DNA of 64,000 bases from Nitrosomonadales bacterium (GTDB lineage: Bacteria > Pseudomonadota > Gammaproteobacteria > Burkholderiales > Gallionellaceae): positions 1 to 64,000 of the forward strand of contig JACQFX010000009.1 of NCBI GenBank assembly GCA_016199835.1, read 5' to 3'. Positions 25,567 to 35,283 of the stretch are shown here, in pieces. Under the pieces are notes generated by a model. That model had not been told where the DNA came from. It searched no databases and saw only the letters and a list, made by a program, of their open reading frames with translations. The first letter of the stretch is position 1. Each line of letters opens with the position of its first letter. The translations under genes were made by a program, and so were the position numbers.

Positions 25567-28500
25567 ATGACCACACGTTCCGCACATAAAAAAACCTGGT
25601 TCGCGCTGATGTGCATCATGCTCAGCCCGAGCGTCCATGGCGCAGTGACCGATATCGCCAACGCGCCACTCGTGACCTCCGCCAGTACCGCCGTGAAGCC
25701 TAACGTGTTTCTCATGATGGATGACTCGGGCAGCATGGCCTGGGGCAACATGCCGGACGACAGCACCGATGCAGGCAGCACCATGCCCATGACCTACGGC
25801 TTTTATGGTGCGCGCAGCGCGCAATGCAACGGCGTGTATTACGACCCTGCCATTACTTATTTAGCTCCGGTGGATTACACCGGAACCAGCTATGCCAATG
25901 CCAGCTTCACCGGCGCATGGAGCAACGGATACAACACAGGTTCCGGCACAACCAATCTGGATACGAGTTTCAAAGCGCTCGATACCTCTGCCATGACCAG
26001 CAAGGACTCGACCGGGGTGCGCGCATATTATTATGCCTACAGCGGCACCCAGACGACGTCGACACAGAGAAATTACTACGACTCGACCTCGACCTTCTTC
26101 AAGGAATGCAGCAGCGCCCTGAATGCCGCACCGGGTAATGCCGTGTTCAGCAAACGCACGCTCGCCACGACCGAAACCACCAACATCACCATCAGCGCCG
26201 CTTCATCTGCGGTAGTGGACAGCATCAAGGTGAACGGGGTGGAACTCATGGGCGCTGCATCGGTCAGTTGCAGCACCAACACCAGTTGCACCGCCGGAAA
26301 CATCTCGGCGCCGCTTTACTTGCACGGTTTCAGCGCCACCACCTCGGGCAGCAACGTCATCACGATAACCGGCCCGACTTCGGCCGCCAATTACACGCCC
26401 GTGATACATCTCGCATCCGGCACCATGACTTACACCACCGACGTGTTCCCGGATACCACGGCTGCGAACCTGGCCAACTTCGCCAACTGGTACAGCTATT
26501 ACCGCTCCCGCATATTGACGATGAAGACCGTAACCGGCCTCGCCTTCAAACCGATAGATAAAAGCTATCGGGTAGGCTTTGCCACCATGAACAACAACGG
26601 CGGCACCGACCTGATAAATCTCGCCCCCTTCAACACCTGCCTCGCATCCGACACAGCCAACCCTTGCACCAATAGCGCCAGCAGCCAGAAGGCACTCTGG
26701 TATGCCAAGCTTTACGCCTCCAGCACTGGCAGCAGTACGCCGCTGCTGAACGCCTTGTCAAACGCAGGGCGGCTTTATGGACATAAATTGTCTTCCAACA
26801 AGCTCAACACGGTCACGGCAAACGACCCGATCGAATATTCCTGCCAACAGAACTACACTATCCTGTCTACCGATGGTTTCTGGAACGACAACACTAATGC
26901 CGATATGAACGGTACTGCGGTAGGCAACCGCGACAGCGTGGAACCGAGGCCGCAATACGATGGTGGCGGCGTCACTTACACCAAGAGCACCAGCCAGGTA
27001 CAGCAAAGCCAAAGCCAGGTAACCCAGAACACGACTCAGGATCTGCAGGACACGACGCAAATACAAAGCAGCACCAGTTCATTGCAAAGCAGCACCGGTA
27101 CATTGCAATCACAGACGGGTGTGCTGCAATGGACAACCAATTTGCAACAATCGACCGCGCCCTTGCAGTGGGCAACCAAACAACAACAGAGGACCAACAC
27201 ACTGAATTGGGCCACCAATTTACAAACCACAACCAGCACGCTGCAACGACAAACCGCTGTCTTGCAAACACGTTTGGGTACCTTGCAGGGAACGCGCAGC
27301 AGGGTGCTCATGCGCTGCAATAATACTGCCAGCACATGCGGCACTGCGAGTTTAACCAACAGCAACTGGGCGATAGTGACTTCCGGGTCATGCACGACCG
27401 CCGCTAACGTGCAATGTTCTAGTGTCAGCGTGACCGGGACTGTCAATGTGGCGACCCAGTGCAATACTGCCGCCAGCATTACCAGCGCCGCAGCCGGCTA
27501 TGCCACGGCCACTATCACCGTCACCAGCAACTCCAGCGCACAAATCGATAGCATAATGATTAACGGCGGTCTCTATGAGATTCTTGCGGCAACGGCAAAT
27601 TGCAGTGGTGTTAACAACAGCACCTGTGCTACCCGCATTGCGACCCAGATCAATGCCTGCACTTCCAGCATCAGCGGCACCAACTGCGAAGTAGCTGGAT
27701 TTAGCGCATCAGTTTCAACCAATATCGTCACCATTACCGCGCCTGCTGGTACGCCTTTTACTTCGTCTCCCGCCCCCCATATCAACAGCGGTTCTGCAAC
27801 CTTGACGGTCGCTTTATCAACACCGGTCACCACCTATACTCTCAACAACGCCGATTCCAACGGCAATCTGTATAGCGCCTGCTCGTATAGCTGGGGCGCA
27901 TGGGCCAATGCAACTTCTTCCTGCGCCACAAATAAGTCTACAACCTCTCCCTACACGATCAAGTCAGCCACTGATTGCCAGTATGCTGACCCGTCCACTG
28001 GCACCACAGGATGGGGCGCCTGGTCCAACGTTGCCGCGAGTGGCAGTTGCACGACAGCCGCGCAATCCACCACCTCTCCCTATACCCAGCTCACGGCCAC
28101 GAACTGCCAATTGACGGGCAGCACCGCAGCTTATGTGGGCACCTATCCTCCGATCTGCACGGCTTCGGGTAGCTATAACAATCCTGGCACAAGTACCGCC
28201 AATGCCAGCGGCCAGGTTGTGACTTGCTCGAATACAGGAACCACCTACAGCACTGCGACATCTGTCGGCGCGAATGGCACTTGTAATGGCGGCTTGGCCA
28301 ATGTCAAATGCTCGACCTCCGGAACCGCGACCGCGCAAGCCTATGTCACGACCTATCCTCCGACCTGTACCGTGTTCAATGCCACGGGATTGAATACCGC
28401 CAATAGCAGCGGCAACGTGCAAACGAGCTGTCCGACCGTCACGTCCTATTCCACCGCGACAGCCGTCGGACCCTCTGGCGTTTGCGATGGCACCATAAGC

Positions 28501-31500
28501 AACATCCAGTGTTCGACAGGTACAGCAACAACGGCCTATATCTCAACTTACCCTCCAGTCTGCACTGCTTCAGGCACATTCAATGCTGCGGGGCTGAGTA
28601 CCGCCAATGGCAGCGGCAATATCGTCACCTGCCCGGCGGCGGGAGCCTTTAATACCACCTGGACCAACGTCACTTCCGGTGGCACCTGCACGCCCGGCTC
28701 CAATGTCAACTGCCGCTATAACTGGGGAAGCTGGACGAACAGCGCCTCCTGTACCATCAATCAAAGCTCCGGAGCAGGGACCTGGAATATTACGAGCGGG
28801 ACGAATTGCCAATATTCATGGAGCGCTGCCGCCAATGTCGCTTCAGGATCCAGTTGCACGGAAATGCCTGCGGATACGGGGCCGACGTACACTACAGCAA
28901 CTGCCAGACATTGTTCCTATACAGGATGGGCTGTATGGGTCAACGCAAACTCGTGCACCAACAACCCTCAGTCCACAAGCTCGCCCTACTCCGTGACAAC
29001 GGCAACGCAATGCCAAACCACCGATACCGGCTGGGTAGGCGTGCCAGCAGGTTCCTGCCTGGCCAGTCCCTTGACGAATGGTCGAACGGTAACTTGCAAC
29101 AACATCACCACCACCCCGACTCTGGTTGCTTCCTGCACACCGGCTGCGGCATCAGCCGGAAATAACTGGACGCAAACCATTTGCAGCCCTATCGTGGTCA
29201 GTGTAGCGACACCCGTCCAGTCCTGCACACCAGTCACGGCAGACCCATCGAACAATTACACCACGACGACTTGCACCACTGTGACCACCGGTCCGACGGC
29301 AGGCATATCCAATTGCTATCCGGACACGGCCAGCGCATCGAATAGCTGGACCACCACACTCTGCACTTCTCCGGTCAGCTCCGGCGGGACTTCCAATACC
29401 TTGGCGGACGTTGCCGAATACTATTACGCGACGGATATGCGTTCTCCGGCAGGCCCGGTCGTTGCGCCGGAAACGACCGCTTTCAATAATTGCACCGGCG
29501 CACTCGGGACCAACGTGTGCGAAAACAACGTGCGCAAGAGCGGGCTGGACTCCGCCTCCTGGCAACACATGACCACGTTCACCCTGGGTCTGGGCGCGCG
29601 CGGCAAGATGGCGTTTTCCCCCACTTACCTGTCCGATCTCAGCGGGGATTTTTATTCCGTATGGAAGGGCTTGAAAGCCGATTCAACCGCCACCCCGCCC
29701 ATCTGCTCCTGGCAAACGAATAACTCAGTCTGTAACTGGCCGATTCCCAATGCAGCGGGAGTGCCTGAGAACATCGACGATCTCTGGCATGCTGCGGTGA
29801 ACGGGCGCGGCTCTTATTTCAGCGCCACCAACGCAACTTCGCTGAACGATGCGCTGAACTCCGCGCTGGCCGGCGTCCAGGCACGCAGCGGGTCTTCGGC
29901 TGCCGCATCCACCAGCAACCCTAACGTCACATCCGGCGATAATTTCGTGTTCAGCACCACCTTCACCACGAATGAATGGGACGGCGAACTGGTGCGCCAG
30001 CAGCTCGATCTGAATACCGGCAGTATAATCACCCATGCTGTCAACGGAGTCGCGATCCCGGTCAATGACTGGTCCGCACAGACCATGCTTGATGCGCGCG
30101 CCTATACCACGCGCAAGGTTTACACCCGCAGCAGCGGCGGCACCGCCTCACCCAGCACATCCAGCATCGCGACAACCAACCTCCTGCAATTCAATGCAAC
30201 GAACTTTGGCAGCAACAGCAACTTCACCCACACGCATATCGATACCCTGACACAGTTCTGTACGCCCGCCGGAACCGGTTCTTGCCTGAGCGCCGCCGAC
30301 ACCACTGCTGCTGCCGGTACCCCGCTGGTGAATTTTCTGCTCGGTGACCACAGCAACGAGAGTTCCGACACCACCAAGTACTTCCGGCTACGCCCCCATA
30401 CCCTGGGCGACATCGTGGATGCCGAGGCCGTGTACGTGAAAGGCTCTTTATTCAACTATGCGGATAACGGGTACAGCACTTTCATTTCAACCAATGTCGT
30501 GCGCCAGGGCATGGTCTACGGCGCCGCGAATGACGGCATGCTGCATGCCTTCTATTCGACCGATGGCTGTATGGATGGCACAACGGGCCAGGTTACAACC
30601 TGCCCCAGCGGAACCGCCGTGGCTGGCGGTGATGAGGCATGGGCCTATATTCCCACCGCCGTGATACCGAACCTGTATAAGCTGGCCGACAAGGACTATA
30701 ACCTCAATCACCAATATTTCGTGGACGGCACACCGGTCTCGGGCGATGTCTACTTCAACGATGGCACCGGCGCCAAATGGCATACCATCCTGGTCGGCGG
30801 GCTGAATGCCGGCGGTCGCAGCTACTACGCGCTGGACATCACCAACCCGGCACAACCCAAATCATTGTGGGAGTTCTCCGATACCAATATGGGTTACACC
30901 TATGGCAACCCGGTCATCACCAAACTGAAGACTGGCCAATGGGTAGTCCTGGTGACATCCGGGTACAACAATGTTTCTCCCGGTGATGGCGTGGGTCGCC
31001 TGTATGTGCTGGATGCCGGAACCGGTGCCTTGGTTACCTCGGTTAATCCGGCAGGCACCCCTGGGATAATCAGCACCGGGGCGGGCAGCACAGGTACGCC
31101 AAGCGGATTGTCACGCATCAACGCGCTCGTGATCAGCGGCGCCAATAATGATTCCGTGATACAGGTTTATGGCGGCGATTTGCTTGGCAATGTATGGCGC
31201 TTCGACGTCAACGGCGATGTGGGTGCCAGCGGTTATGATGCCCAGTTGCTGATCAATCTCGGCGGGCAACCCATCACGGCCAAACCGGAGGTCGGCATTG
31301 TTGCAGACGGTACCGCCACGGGCGCCATAGGTGTGTTCGTCGGCACCGGCCGGTATCTGGGTGCCTCCGATCTGATCGATACCAGCCAGCGCGGGTTCTA
31401 TGGTATCAAGGACACCTCTGCCGGCACGTCATCTCCCGGCACAGTAGCGCTTTATACCAGCGCCCCTGGCAGCAATACTTGCGCGAACACCGGCACGCCA

Positions 31501-32025
31501 ACGAATTGCTTCGTGCAACAGGTTGAAACCAACTCGACTTGCCCTAGTAATGCGCCCACCTCGATTTGCCTGTCGGGCGAAGTCATACGTTCCAGCACCA
31601 ACAATTCCGTGGACTGGTCCATGGAAAATGGCTGGTATATCAACCTGCCGGATAGCGGCGAACGCGACAACACCGATCCGGTACTCCAGCTCGGAACTTT
31701 GGGTTTCACCAGCAATGTGCCCAACGTGAGCGCCTGCACGGTTGGCGGCTATAGCTACCGCTGGTTCCTCGACTACCGGACGGGTGGCCCGGTTTCTACG
31801 GCGGCAGTCAAAACCATTGTCAATGGCAGTACGGTGACGACCTACATTGCAGGCACCAAACTGGGTAACGAACTCGCCACCCGTCCGGTGTATGTGCGGC
31901 TGCCCAACAACACCGTCATTGAGTTGACCCGCTTGTCGGGCGGCGAAACAGCTTCTTCCGACGTTCCCATTGGCGGCGCCGGTTTACCTACGCGAAGGAC
32001 TTCCTGGCGCGAGTTACTAAATTAA
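25567..32025 (+). CDS. pilY1: Very large PilY1 tip adhesin with about 800-residue repeat insertion
   Basis: 2152 aa from ATG 25567, chosen because AGGAGG lies just upstream; typical PilY1 is about 1000-1200 aa. Signal peptide (FALMCIMLSPSVHGA). A von Willebrand A domain begins at KPNVFLMMDDSGSMAWG with a complete MIDAS DxSxS. Residues about 473-575 are a 7-residue Leu-Gln repeat (SSLQSST, TGTLQSQ, VLQWTT), and 576-1280 are Cys/Ser/Thr-rich repeats. The normal family sequence resumes at VAEYYYATDM. The C-terminal PilY1 beta-propeller is present (VYGAANDGMLHAF, EAWAYIPTAVIPNL, GDLLGNVWRFDVNGD). PilY1 caps the pilus, binds surfaces or calcium and affects retraction. Last gene of the minor-pilin operon, followed by a strong terminator. 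Confidence 0.92.
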   Translation: MTTRSAHKKTWFALMCIMLSPSVHGAVTDIANAPLVTSASTAVKPNVFLMMDDSGSMAWGNMPDDSTDAGSTMPMTYGFYGARSAQCNGVYYDPAITYLAPVDYTGTSYANASFTGAWSNGYNTGSGTTNLDTSFKALDTSAMTSKDSTGVRAYYYAYSGTQTTSTQRNYYDSTSTFFKECSSALNAAPGNAVFSKRTLATTETTNITISAASSAVVDSIKVNGVELMGAASVSCSTNTSCTAGNISAPLYLHGFSATTSGSNVITITGPTSAANYTPVIHLASGTMTYTTDVFPDTTAANLANFANWYSYYRSRILTMKTVTGLAFKPIDKSYRVGFATMNNNGGTDLINLAPFNTCLASDTANPCTNSASSQKALWYAKLYASSTGSSTPLLNALSNAGRLYGHKLSSNKLNTVTANDPIEYSCQQNYTILSTDGFWNDNTNADMNGTAVGNRDSVEPRPQYDGGGVTYTKSTSQVQQSQSQVTQNTTQDLQDTTQIQSSTSSLQSSTGTLQSQTGVLQWTTNLQQSTAPLQWATKQQQRTNTLNWATNLQTTTSTLQRQTAVLQTRLGTLQGTRSRVLMRCNNTASTCGTASLTNSNWAIVTSGSCTTAANVQCSSVSVTGTVNVATQCNTAASITSAAAGYATATITVTSNSSAQIDSIMINGGLYEILAATANCSGVNNSTCATRIATQINACTSSISGTNCEVAGFSASVSTNIVTITAPAGTPFTSSPAPHINSGSATLTVALSTPVTTYTLNNADSNGNLYSACSYSWGAWANATSSCATNKSTTSPYTIKSATDCQYADPSTGTTGWGAWSNVAASGSCTTAAQSTTSPYTQLTATNCQLTGSTAAYVGTYPPICTASGSYNNPGTSTANASGQVVTCSNTGTTYSTATSVGANGTCNGGLANVKCSTSGTATAQAYVTTYPPTCTVFNATGLNTANSSGNVQTSCPTVTSYSTATAVGPSGVCDGTISNIQCSTGTATTAYISTYPPVCTASGTFNAAGLSTANGSGNIVTCPAAGAFNTTWTNVTSGGTCTPGSNVNCRYNWGSWTNSASCTINQSSGAGTWNITSGTNCQYSWSAAANVASGSSCTEMPADTGPTYTTATARHCSYTGWAVWVNANSCTNNPQSTSSPYSVTTATQCQTTDTGWVGVPAGSCLASPLTNGRTVTCNNITTTPTLVASCTPAAASAGNNWTQTICSPIVVSVATPVQSCTPVTADPSNNYTTTTCTTVTTGPTAGISNCYPDTASASNSWTTTLCTSPVSSGGTSNTLADVAEYYYATDMRSPAGPVVAPETTAFNNCTGALGTNVCENNVRKSGLDSASWQHMTTFTLGLGARGKMAFSPTYLSDLSGDFYSVWKGLKADSTATPPICSWQTNNSVCNWPIPNAAGVPENIDDLWHAAVNGRGSYFSATNATSLNDALNSALAGVQARSGSSAAASTSNPNVTSGDNFVFSTTFTTNEWDGELVRQQLDLNTGSIITHAVNGVAIPVNDWSAQTMLDARAYTTRKVYTRSSGGTASPSTSSIATTNLLQFNATNFGSNSNFTHTHIDTLTQFCTPAGTGSCLSAADTTAAAGTPLVNFLLGDHSNESSDTTKYFRLRPHTLGDIVDAEAVYVKGSLFNYADNGYSTFISTNVVRQGMVYGAANDGMLHAFYSTDGCMDGTTGQVTTCPSGTAVAGGDEAWAYIPTAVIPNLYKLADKDYNLNHQYFVDGTPVSGDVYFNDGTGAKWHTILVGGLNAGGRSYYALDITNPAQPKSLWEFSDTNMGYTYGNPVITKLKTGQWVVLVTSGYNNVSPGDGVGRLYVLDAGTGALVTSVNPAGTPGIISTGAGSTGTPSGLSRINALVISGANNDSVIQVYGGDLLGNVWRFDVNGDVGASGYDAQLLINLGGQPITAKPEVGIVADGTATGAIGVFVGTGRYLGASDLIDTSQRGFYGIKDTSAGTSSPGTVALYTSAPGSNTCANTGTPTNCFVQQVETNSTCPSNAPTSICLSGEVIRSSTNNSVDWSMENGWYINLPDSGERDNTDPVLQLGTLGFTSNVPNVSACTVGGYSYRWFLDYRTGGPVSTAAVKTIVNGSTVTTYIAGTKLGNELATRPVYVRLPNNTVIELTRLSGGETASSDVPIGGAGLPTRRTSWRELLN
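26983..27291 (+). repeat. 7-residue (21-bp) Leu-Gln repeat inside pilY1
   Basis: About 14 imperfect units with Leu-Gln or Gln-Gln every seven residues, rich in Thr, Ser, Gln and Trp, for example SSTGTLQ, SQTGVLQ, ATNLQTT, STLQRQT. The codons differ between units, so the repeat is old or held by selection on protein. It lies at the upstream edge of the large insertion. Confidence 0.75.
28126..28640 (+). repeat. Cys-rich 65-70-residue repeats inside pilY1
   Basis: Three units, each starting with TYPPxCT (near 28141, 28351 and 28546) and continuing TANxSGNxxTC, YSTATxVGxxGxC and a Cys-Ser segment. Shorter units with W-x-x-W and CTPxxAxxxNNWTxTxC patterns follow up to about 29400. Even Cys numbers suggest disulfide-bonded extracellular modules. 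Confidence 0.7.
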
Positions 32026-32038
32026 GCAGTGCTAAAAA

Positions 32039-32071
32039 ACCGAACCCGCTTGTGGCGGGTTCGGTTTTTTA
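32039..32071. terminator. Bidirectional rho-independent terminator
   Basis: CCGAACCCGC TTGT GGCGGGTTCGG flanked by A-run and T-run. It serves pilY1 on the plus strand and lgt on the minus strand. Confidence 0.9.
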
Positions 32072-32093
32072 ACTAATCGGAAATCGCTATCGA

Positions 32094-32888
32094 TTATCTT
32101 GCTGCCGCTGCTTTGCGTTGCGCCCACACCATCATCGCGATTCCCGCCAGCACCATGGGCAAGCTCAGCCACTGTCCCATGCTGACGCCGAAAGTCATCA
32201 GCCCGAAGATGCCGTCATCCGGATTGCGCGTGAATTCGGCGAGGAAGCGGAAACTGCCATAACCGATAAGGAATAAACCGGATACCGCACCTACCGGTCG
32301 CGGCTTGTTCGAATATAGCCACAACAAGGCGAACAGCGCCAAACCTTCCAGCGCGAACTCATATAGCTGTGAAGGATGGCGCGGCACATTGTCCACATTG
32401 GGGAATACCATGCCCCAGGCTACATCGGTGGGGCGGCCCCACAACTCGCTGTTGATAAAATTTCCGATGCGCCCCGCTCCCAGGCCCAGCGGCACCAGTG
32501 GCGCCACGAAATCCATGAGCGGCAGCCATTGTGTTTTTTGTTTGCGCGCAAATAGCGCCATCGCAATCATCACGCCGAGGAAGCCGCCGTGAAAAGACAT
32601 GCCACCGTTCCACACGGCCAGTATCTCCACCGGATGCGAAAAATAATAGTCGGGGTGATAGAACAGCACCTCGCCCAGCCTGCCCCCGAGCACCACGCCG
32701 AGTACGCCATAGAACAACAGGTCATCAAGAAATTTATCATCCCATCCAGGGCGGTTGAGCGTATGAATACGCTTCTTGCCCAACCACAGGAACAGCATGA
32801 AACCGAGCAGGTACATCAGCCCGTACCAATGCACGGCAAGCGGGCCAAGGCGGATAGCGATGGGGTCGAACTGGGGATGGATAAGCAT
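32094..32888 (-). CDS. lgt: Prolipoprotein diacylglyceryl transferase
   Basis: 264 aa. Integral membrane enzyme that transfers diacylglycerol from phosphatidylglycerol to the lipobox Cys of prolipoproteins. Lgt signatures: [33 protein letters not shown] and [17 protein letters not shown] chose ATG 32886-32888 ([12 protein letters not shown]), the standard Lgt start; the frame is open a further 27 codons upstream. Divergent from tatD with about 100 bp between starts. Confidence 0.95.
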   Translation of the reverse strand: MLIHPQFDPIAIRLGPLAVHWYGLMYLLGFMLFLWLGKKRIHTLNRPGWDDKFLDDLLFYGVLGVVLGGRLGEVLFYHPDYYFSHPVEILAVWNGGMSFHGGFLGVMIAMALFARKQKTQWLPLMDFVAPLVPLGLGAGRIGNFINSELWGRPTDVAWGMVFPNVDNVPRHPSQLYEFALEGLALFALLWLYSNKPRPVGAVSGLFLIGYGSFRFLAEFTRNPDDGIFGLMTFGVSMGQWLSLPMVLAGIAMMVWAQRKAAAAR

Positions 32889-32989
32889 GGCGCGTGAATT
32901 TACCACAAAGACCGGATAATCTTTATCATTCACACGGAATAATCCACAGCCATCATCACTTAAAGGCACGCTGGAAAGAAATCCAGACC

Positions 32990-33769
32990 ATGTTTATAGA
33001 CACTCACTGCCATCTCGATGCCGCTGAATTCAACGCTCAGCGGGATGATGTTGTGCGTGCTGCTCACGATGCGGGGGTGCGGATGGTCGTGCCATCAGTT
33101 GATCGCTCCGGCTTTGGCGTCGTGCAAACTTTGTGCGAGCGCCACCCCGGCTGCGCACCCGCCTTTGGCATCCACCCGATGTATGTGGATAGCGCCACGC
33201 CCGCTGATCTGGATATGTTGCGCGATCATTTGGCACGACCGGCTACCATAGCCGTCGGCGAGATCGGCCTGGATTTTTTCGTGGCAGGTTATGACAAAGA
33301 GCGGCAGGAATTTTATTTTGCGACGCAGTTGAAACTCGCCAAGGAATTTGGCTTGCCGGTGCTGCTGCATATCCGCCGTGCACAGGACATGGTGCTTAAG
33401 CATTTGCGCCAACAACAGGTATGCGGCGGTATAGCGCACGCCTTCAGCGGCAGCGCGCAACAGGCGCATGAATTCATCAAGCTGGGTTTCAAACTGGGTT
33501 TCGGCGGCGCCATGACCTGGCCGCGCGCCACGCGCTTGCGCGAACTCGCCGCGACGCTGCCGGCGGACAGCATCGTGCTGGAGACCGATGCGCCCGACAT
33601 CCCGCCCGTATTTCTCGAACGCGGCGTACCGAACAAGCCGGAATACCTGCCGCGCATTGCGCAAACGCTGGCCGAGCTGCGCGGCATTCCGCTGGATGAA
33701 GTTGCACGCATCACCACGCAGAACGCGCGCGCGGTGCTGCCCGGACTGAGGGCGGGATCAGGCTTATAA
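32990..33769 (+). CDS. TatD family metal-dependent hydrolase
   Basis: 259 aa from ATG 32990 ([14 protein letters not shown]). Amidohydrolase-fold deoxyribonuclease family; metal ligands in THCHLD, the Glu in VGEIGLDFF, His in VLLHIRRA and HAFSGS, and Asp in LETDAPD. Homologues are TatD, YcfH and YjjV; YcfH or YjjV is nearest by feel, so I give no symbol. The frame is open upstream but the His-x-His motif fixes the start. It overlaps the convergent TauE gene by 6 bp. Confidence 0.88.
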   Translation: MFIDTHCHLDAAEFNAQRDDVVRAAHDAGVRMVVPSVDRSGFGVVQTLCERHPGCAPAFGIHPMYVDSATPADLDMLRDHLARPATIAVGEIGLDFFVAGYDKERQEFYFATQLKLAKEFGLPVLLHIRRAQDMVLKHLRQQQVCGGIAHAFSGSAQQAHEFIKLGFKLGFGGAMTWPRATRLRELAATLPADSIVLETDAPDIPPVFLERGVPNKPEYLPRIAQTLAELRGIPLDEVARITTQNARAVLPGLRAGSGL

Positions 33770-34558
33770 CACTTTCAGCAACAGCTTCGTCGCCAGCACG
33801 ATCAGCAGCACGGCAAACAATTTGCGCAGCAATCCCACTTTCATGTGATGCGTAGCTTTCGCGCCTAGCGGTGCGGTGATAACCGCGGCGAATGCGACCC
33901 ACATCAGGGCGGGCAGATAGACGAAGCCGAGATGGGGAGCGGGGAGCGTGTGCAAGCTCAGGCCAGTGGCGATGTAACCTGCCGTACCCCCCACGGCGAT
34001 GGGAAAGCCTATCGCGGCGGAAGTGCCGATGGCGTTGCGCAACGGCACGTTGCACCAGACGAGAAAGGGCACGATGACGGTGCCGCCGCCGATGGATACC
34101 AGACTGCTGATCCAGCCGGTGAAAGTGCCGACGCTGCCCATGCCCGCGAAACCGGGCAACTGGCGCGAGGCTTGGGGGCGCGCATCGAGCAGTATCTGCG
34201 CGGCGGCGAAATAAACGAACAGCGCGAAAAATACTCCCAATCCGCGCGGCGAGATCGATGCGGCAGACAGGGTGCCCAAGGCGGTGCCGAGCAGGATGCC
34301 GGGCGTAATGCTGCGTACCACGCGCCAGTTCACTGCGCCATGCTGGTGATGCTTGCGCAGGCTGGCAAGCGAGGTGAACACGATGGTCGCCATCGAAGTG
34401 CCAAGCGCCATATGCATCGCATTCTCAGAGGGGAAATGCTGCGCGTCGAACAGGAACAGCAGCAGCGGCACCAGCACCAGCCCGCCACCTACGCCGAACA
34501 GCCCGGCCAGAAACCCTGCGACCGCGCCGAGTGCAAGATAGGCCGCGTACCATTCCAT
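33764..34558 (-). CDS. TauE/SafE family membrane permease
   Basis: 264 aa, about eight membrane helices in two related halves (GFLAGLFGVGGGLVLVPLLL and SSLVSIGGGTVIVPFLV), each with the GxGGG motif of TauE/SafE (DUF81). Family members export sulfite, sulfoacetate or other anions; the substrate here is unknown. The ATG overlaps the stop of the EVE-domain gene (TGATG), so it is in an operon with it. Confidence 0.88.
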   Translation of the reverse strand: MEWYAAYLALGAVAGFLAGLFGVGGGLVLVPLLLFLFDAQHFPSENAMHMALGTSMATIVFTSLASLRKHHQHGAVNWRVVRSITPGILLGTALGTLSAASISPRGLGVFFALFVYFAAAQILLDARPQASRQLPGFAGMGSVGTFTGWISSLVSIGGGTVIVPFLVWCNVPLRNAIGTSAAIGFPIAVGGTAGYIATGLSLHTLPAPHLGFVYLPALMWVAFAAVITAPLGAKATHHMKVGLLRKLFAVLLIVLATKLLLKVL

Positions 34559-35022
34559 CAGGCGTGTGCCAGTTTAGTGGTGATGAATTTCCACTCTGCC
34601 GGATCAAGCGGTGTGATGGAGAGACGATTGCCTTTCTGTAGCGTGCGCATACGTTCGAGCTCGGAATGCTTGCGCAACTCGGCCAGCGGGATCAGTTCGA
34701 TTTTTTTTACCAATTGCACATCCACGTTGAACCAGCGCGGCGTTTCTTGCGTGGCCTTGGGGTCGAAGTATTTGCTCTTCTTGTCGAATTGCTTGGCGTC
34801 AGGATAAGCGCCGCTGCTCACGTGCGCGATGCCTGCAATCCCCGGCTCCGCACAGTTGGAATGATAAAACAGCACGCCATCGCCGACGCTCATCTGGTCG
34901 CGCATGAAGTTGCGCGCCTGATAGTTGCGCACGCCATACCAGGCTACTGTTTGATTCGGCAGCGCCGCGAGGTCGTCAATGCCGACATCGGAAGGTTCGG
35001 ATTTCATCAGCCAGTAGCGCAT
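34558..35022 (-). CDS. EVE domain-containing protein
   Basis: 154 aa from ATG 35020-35022 (MRYWLMKSEPSDVG). The EVE fold, related to PUA and YTH, is recognised by MKSEP, VAWYGVRNYQARNFMRDQM, GVLFYHSN and GIAGIAHV. The family binds modified bases in DNA or RNA; the biological role in most bacteria is not settled. Upstream neighbour of the TauE gene, overlapping by one stop/start unit. The 6S RNA gene lies upstream in the same orientation. Confidence 0.88.
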   Translation of the reverse strand: MRYWLMKSEPSDVGIDDLAALPNQTVAWYGVRNYQARNFMRDQMSVGDGVLFYHSNCAEPGIAGIAHVSSGAYPDAKQFDKKSKYFDPKATQETPRWFNVDVQLVKKIELIPLAELRKHSELERMRTLQKGNRLSITPLDPAEWKFITTKLAHA

Positions 35023-35061
35023 GATAGTTCCCGTCAAAACGAATTATGATCCTGTCGCTAT

Positions 35062-35087
35062 AAAAAGAAATGCGGCCGAAGCCGCAT
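35062..35087 (-). terminator. Terminator after 6S RNA
   Basis: Minus strand TGCGGC TTCG GCCGCA followed by TTTCTTTTT. It lies just after the 6S 3' end. Confidence 0.75.
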
Positions 35088-35097
35088 CTCGAAAAAG

Positions 35098-35274
35098 CCC
35101 CCCGCCTGTGCCGTTGGTTCAGCATCTTGAACCTGAGTTCAAGAAGGCCGCTTTCCAGTTGCATCAGGTACATCCGGCATGGGACGCGCACAACAGCAAC
35201 ATCAAGGATCGCGACCGTACGCAGTGCGTATTGGTTCTAAGAATGTATGAACCTGACGAACACCGCAGGGTGCA
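35098..35274 (-). ncRNA. ssrS: 6S RNA
   Basis: Directly downstream of zapA on the same strand, the classic position of ssrS. The 5' end (CCCTGCGGTGTTCG) can pair with the 3' end (GGCACAGGCGGGGG) to make the closing stem, and a perfect hairpin CTTGAACTCAGGTTCAAG lies near the 3' side, matching the TTGAAC/GTTCAA stem of known 6S RNAs. Length about 177 nt. 6S RNA mimics an open promoter and sequesters the sigma-70 RNA polymerase in stationary phase. Ends are estimated to within about 10 nt. Confidence 0.82.
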
Positions 35275-35283
35275 AACTAAAAA

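Noticed and set aside
32894-33030. Upstream start for the TatD-family gene at 32894
   Set aside because: The His-x-His metal motif lies at residues 6-8 when ATG 32990 is used, the standard position; the extension overlaps the lgt promoter region.
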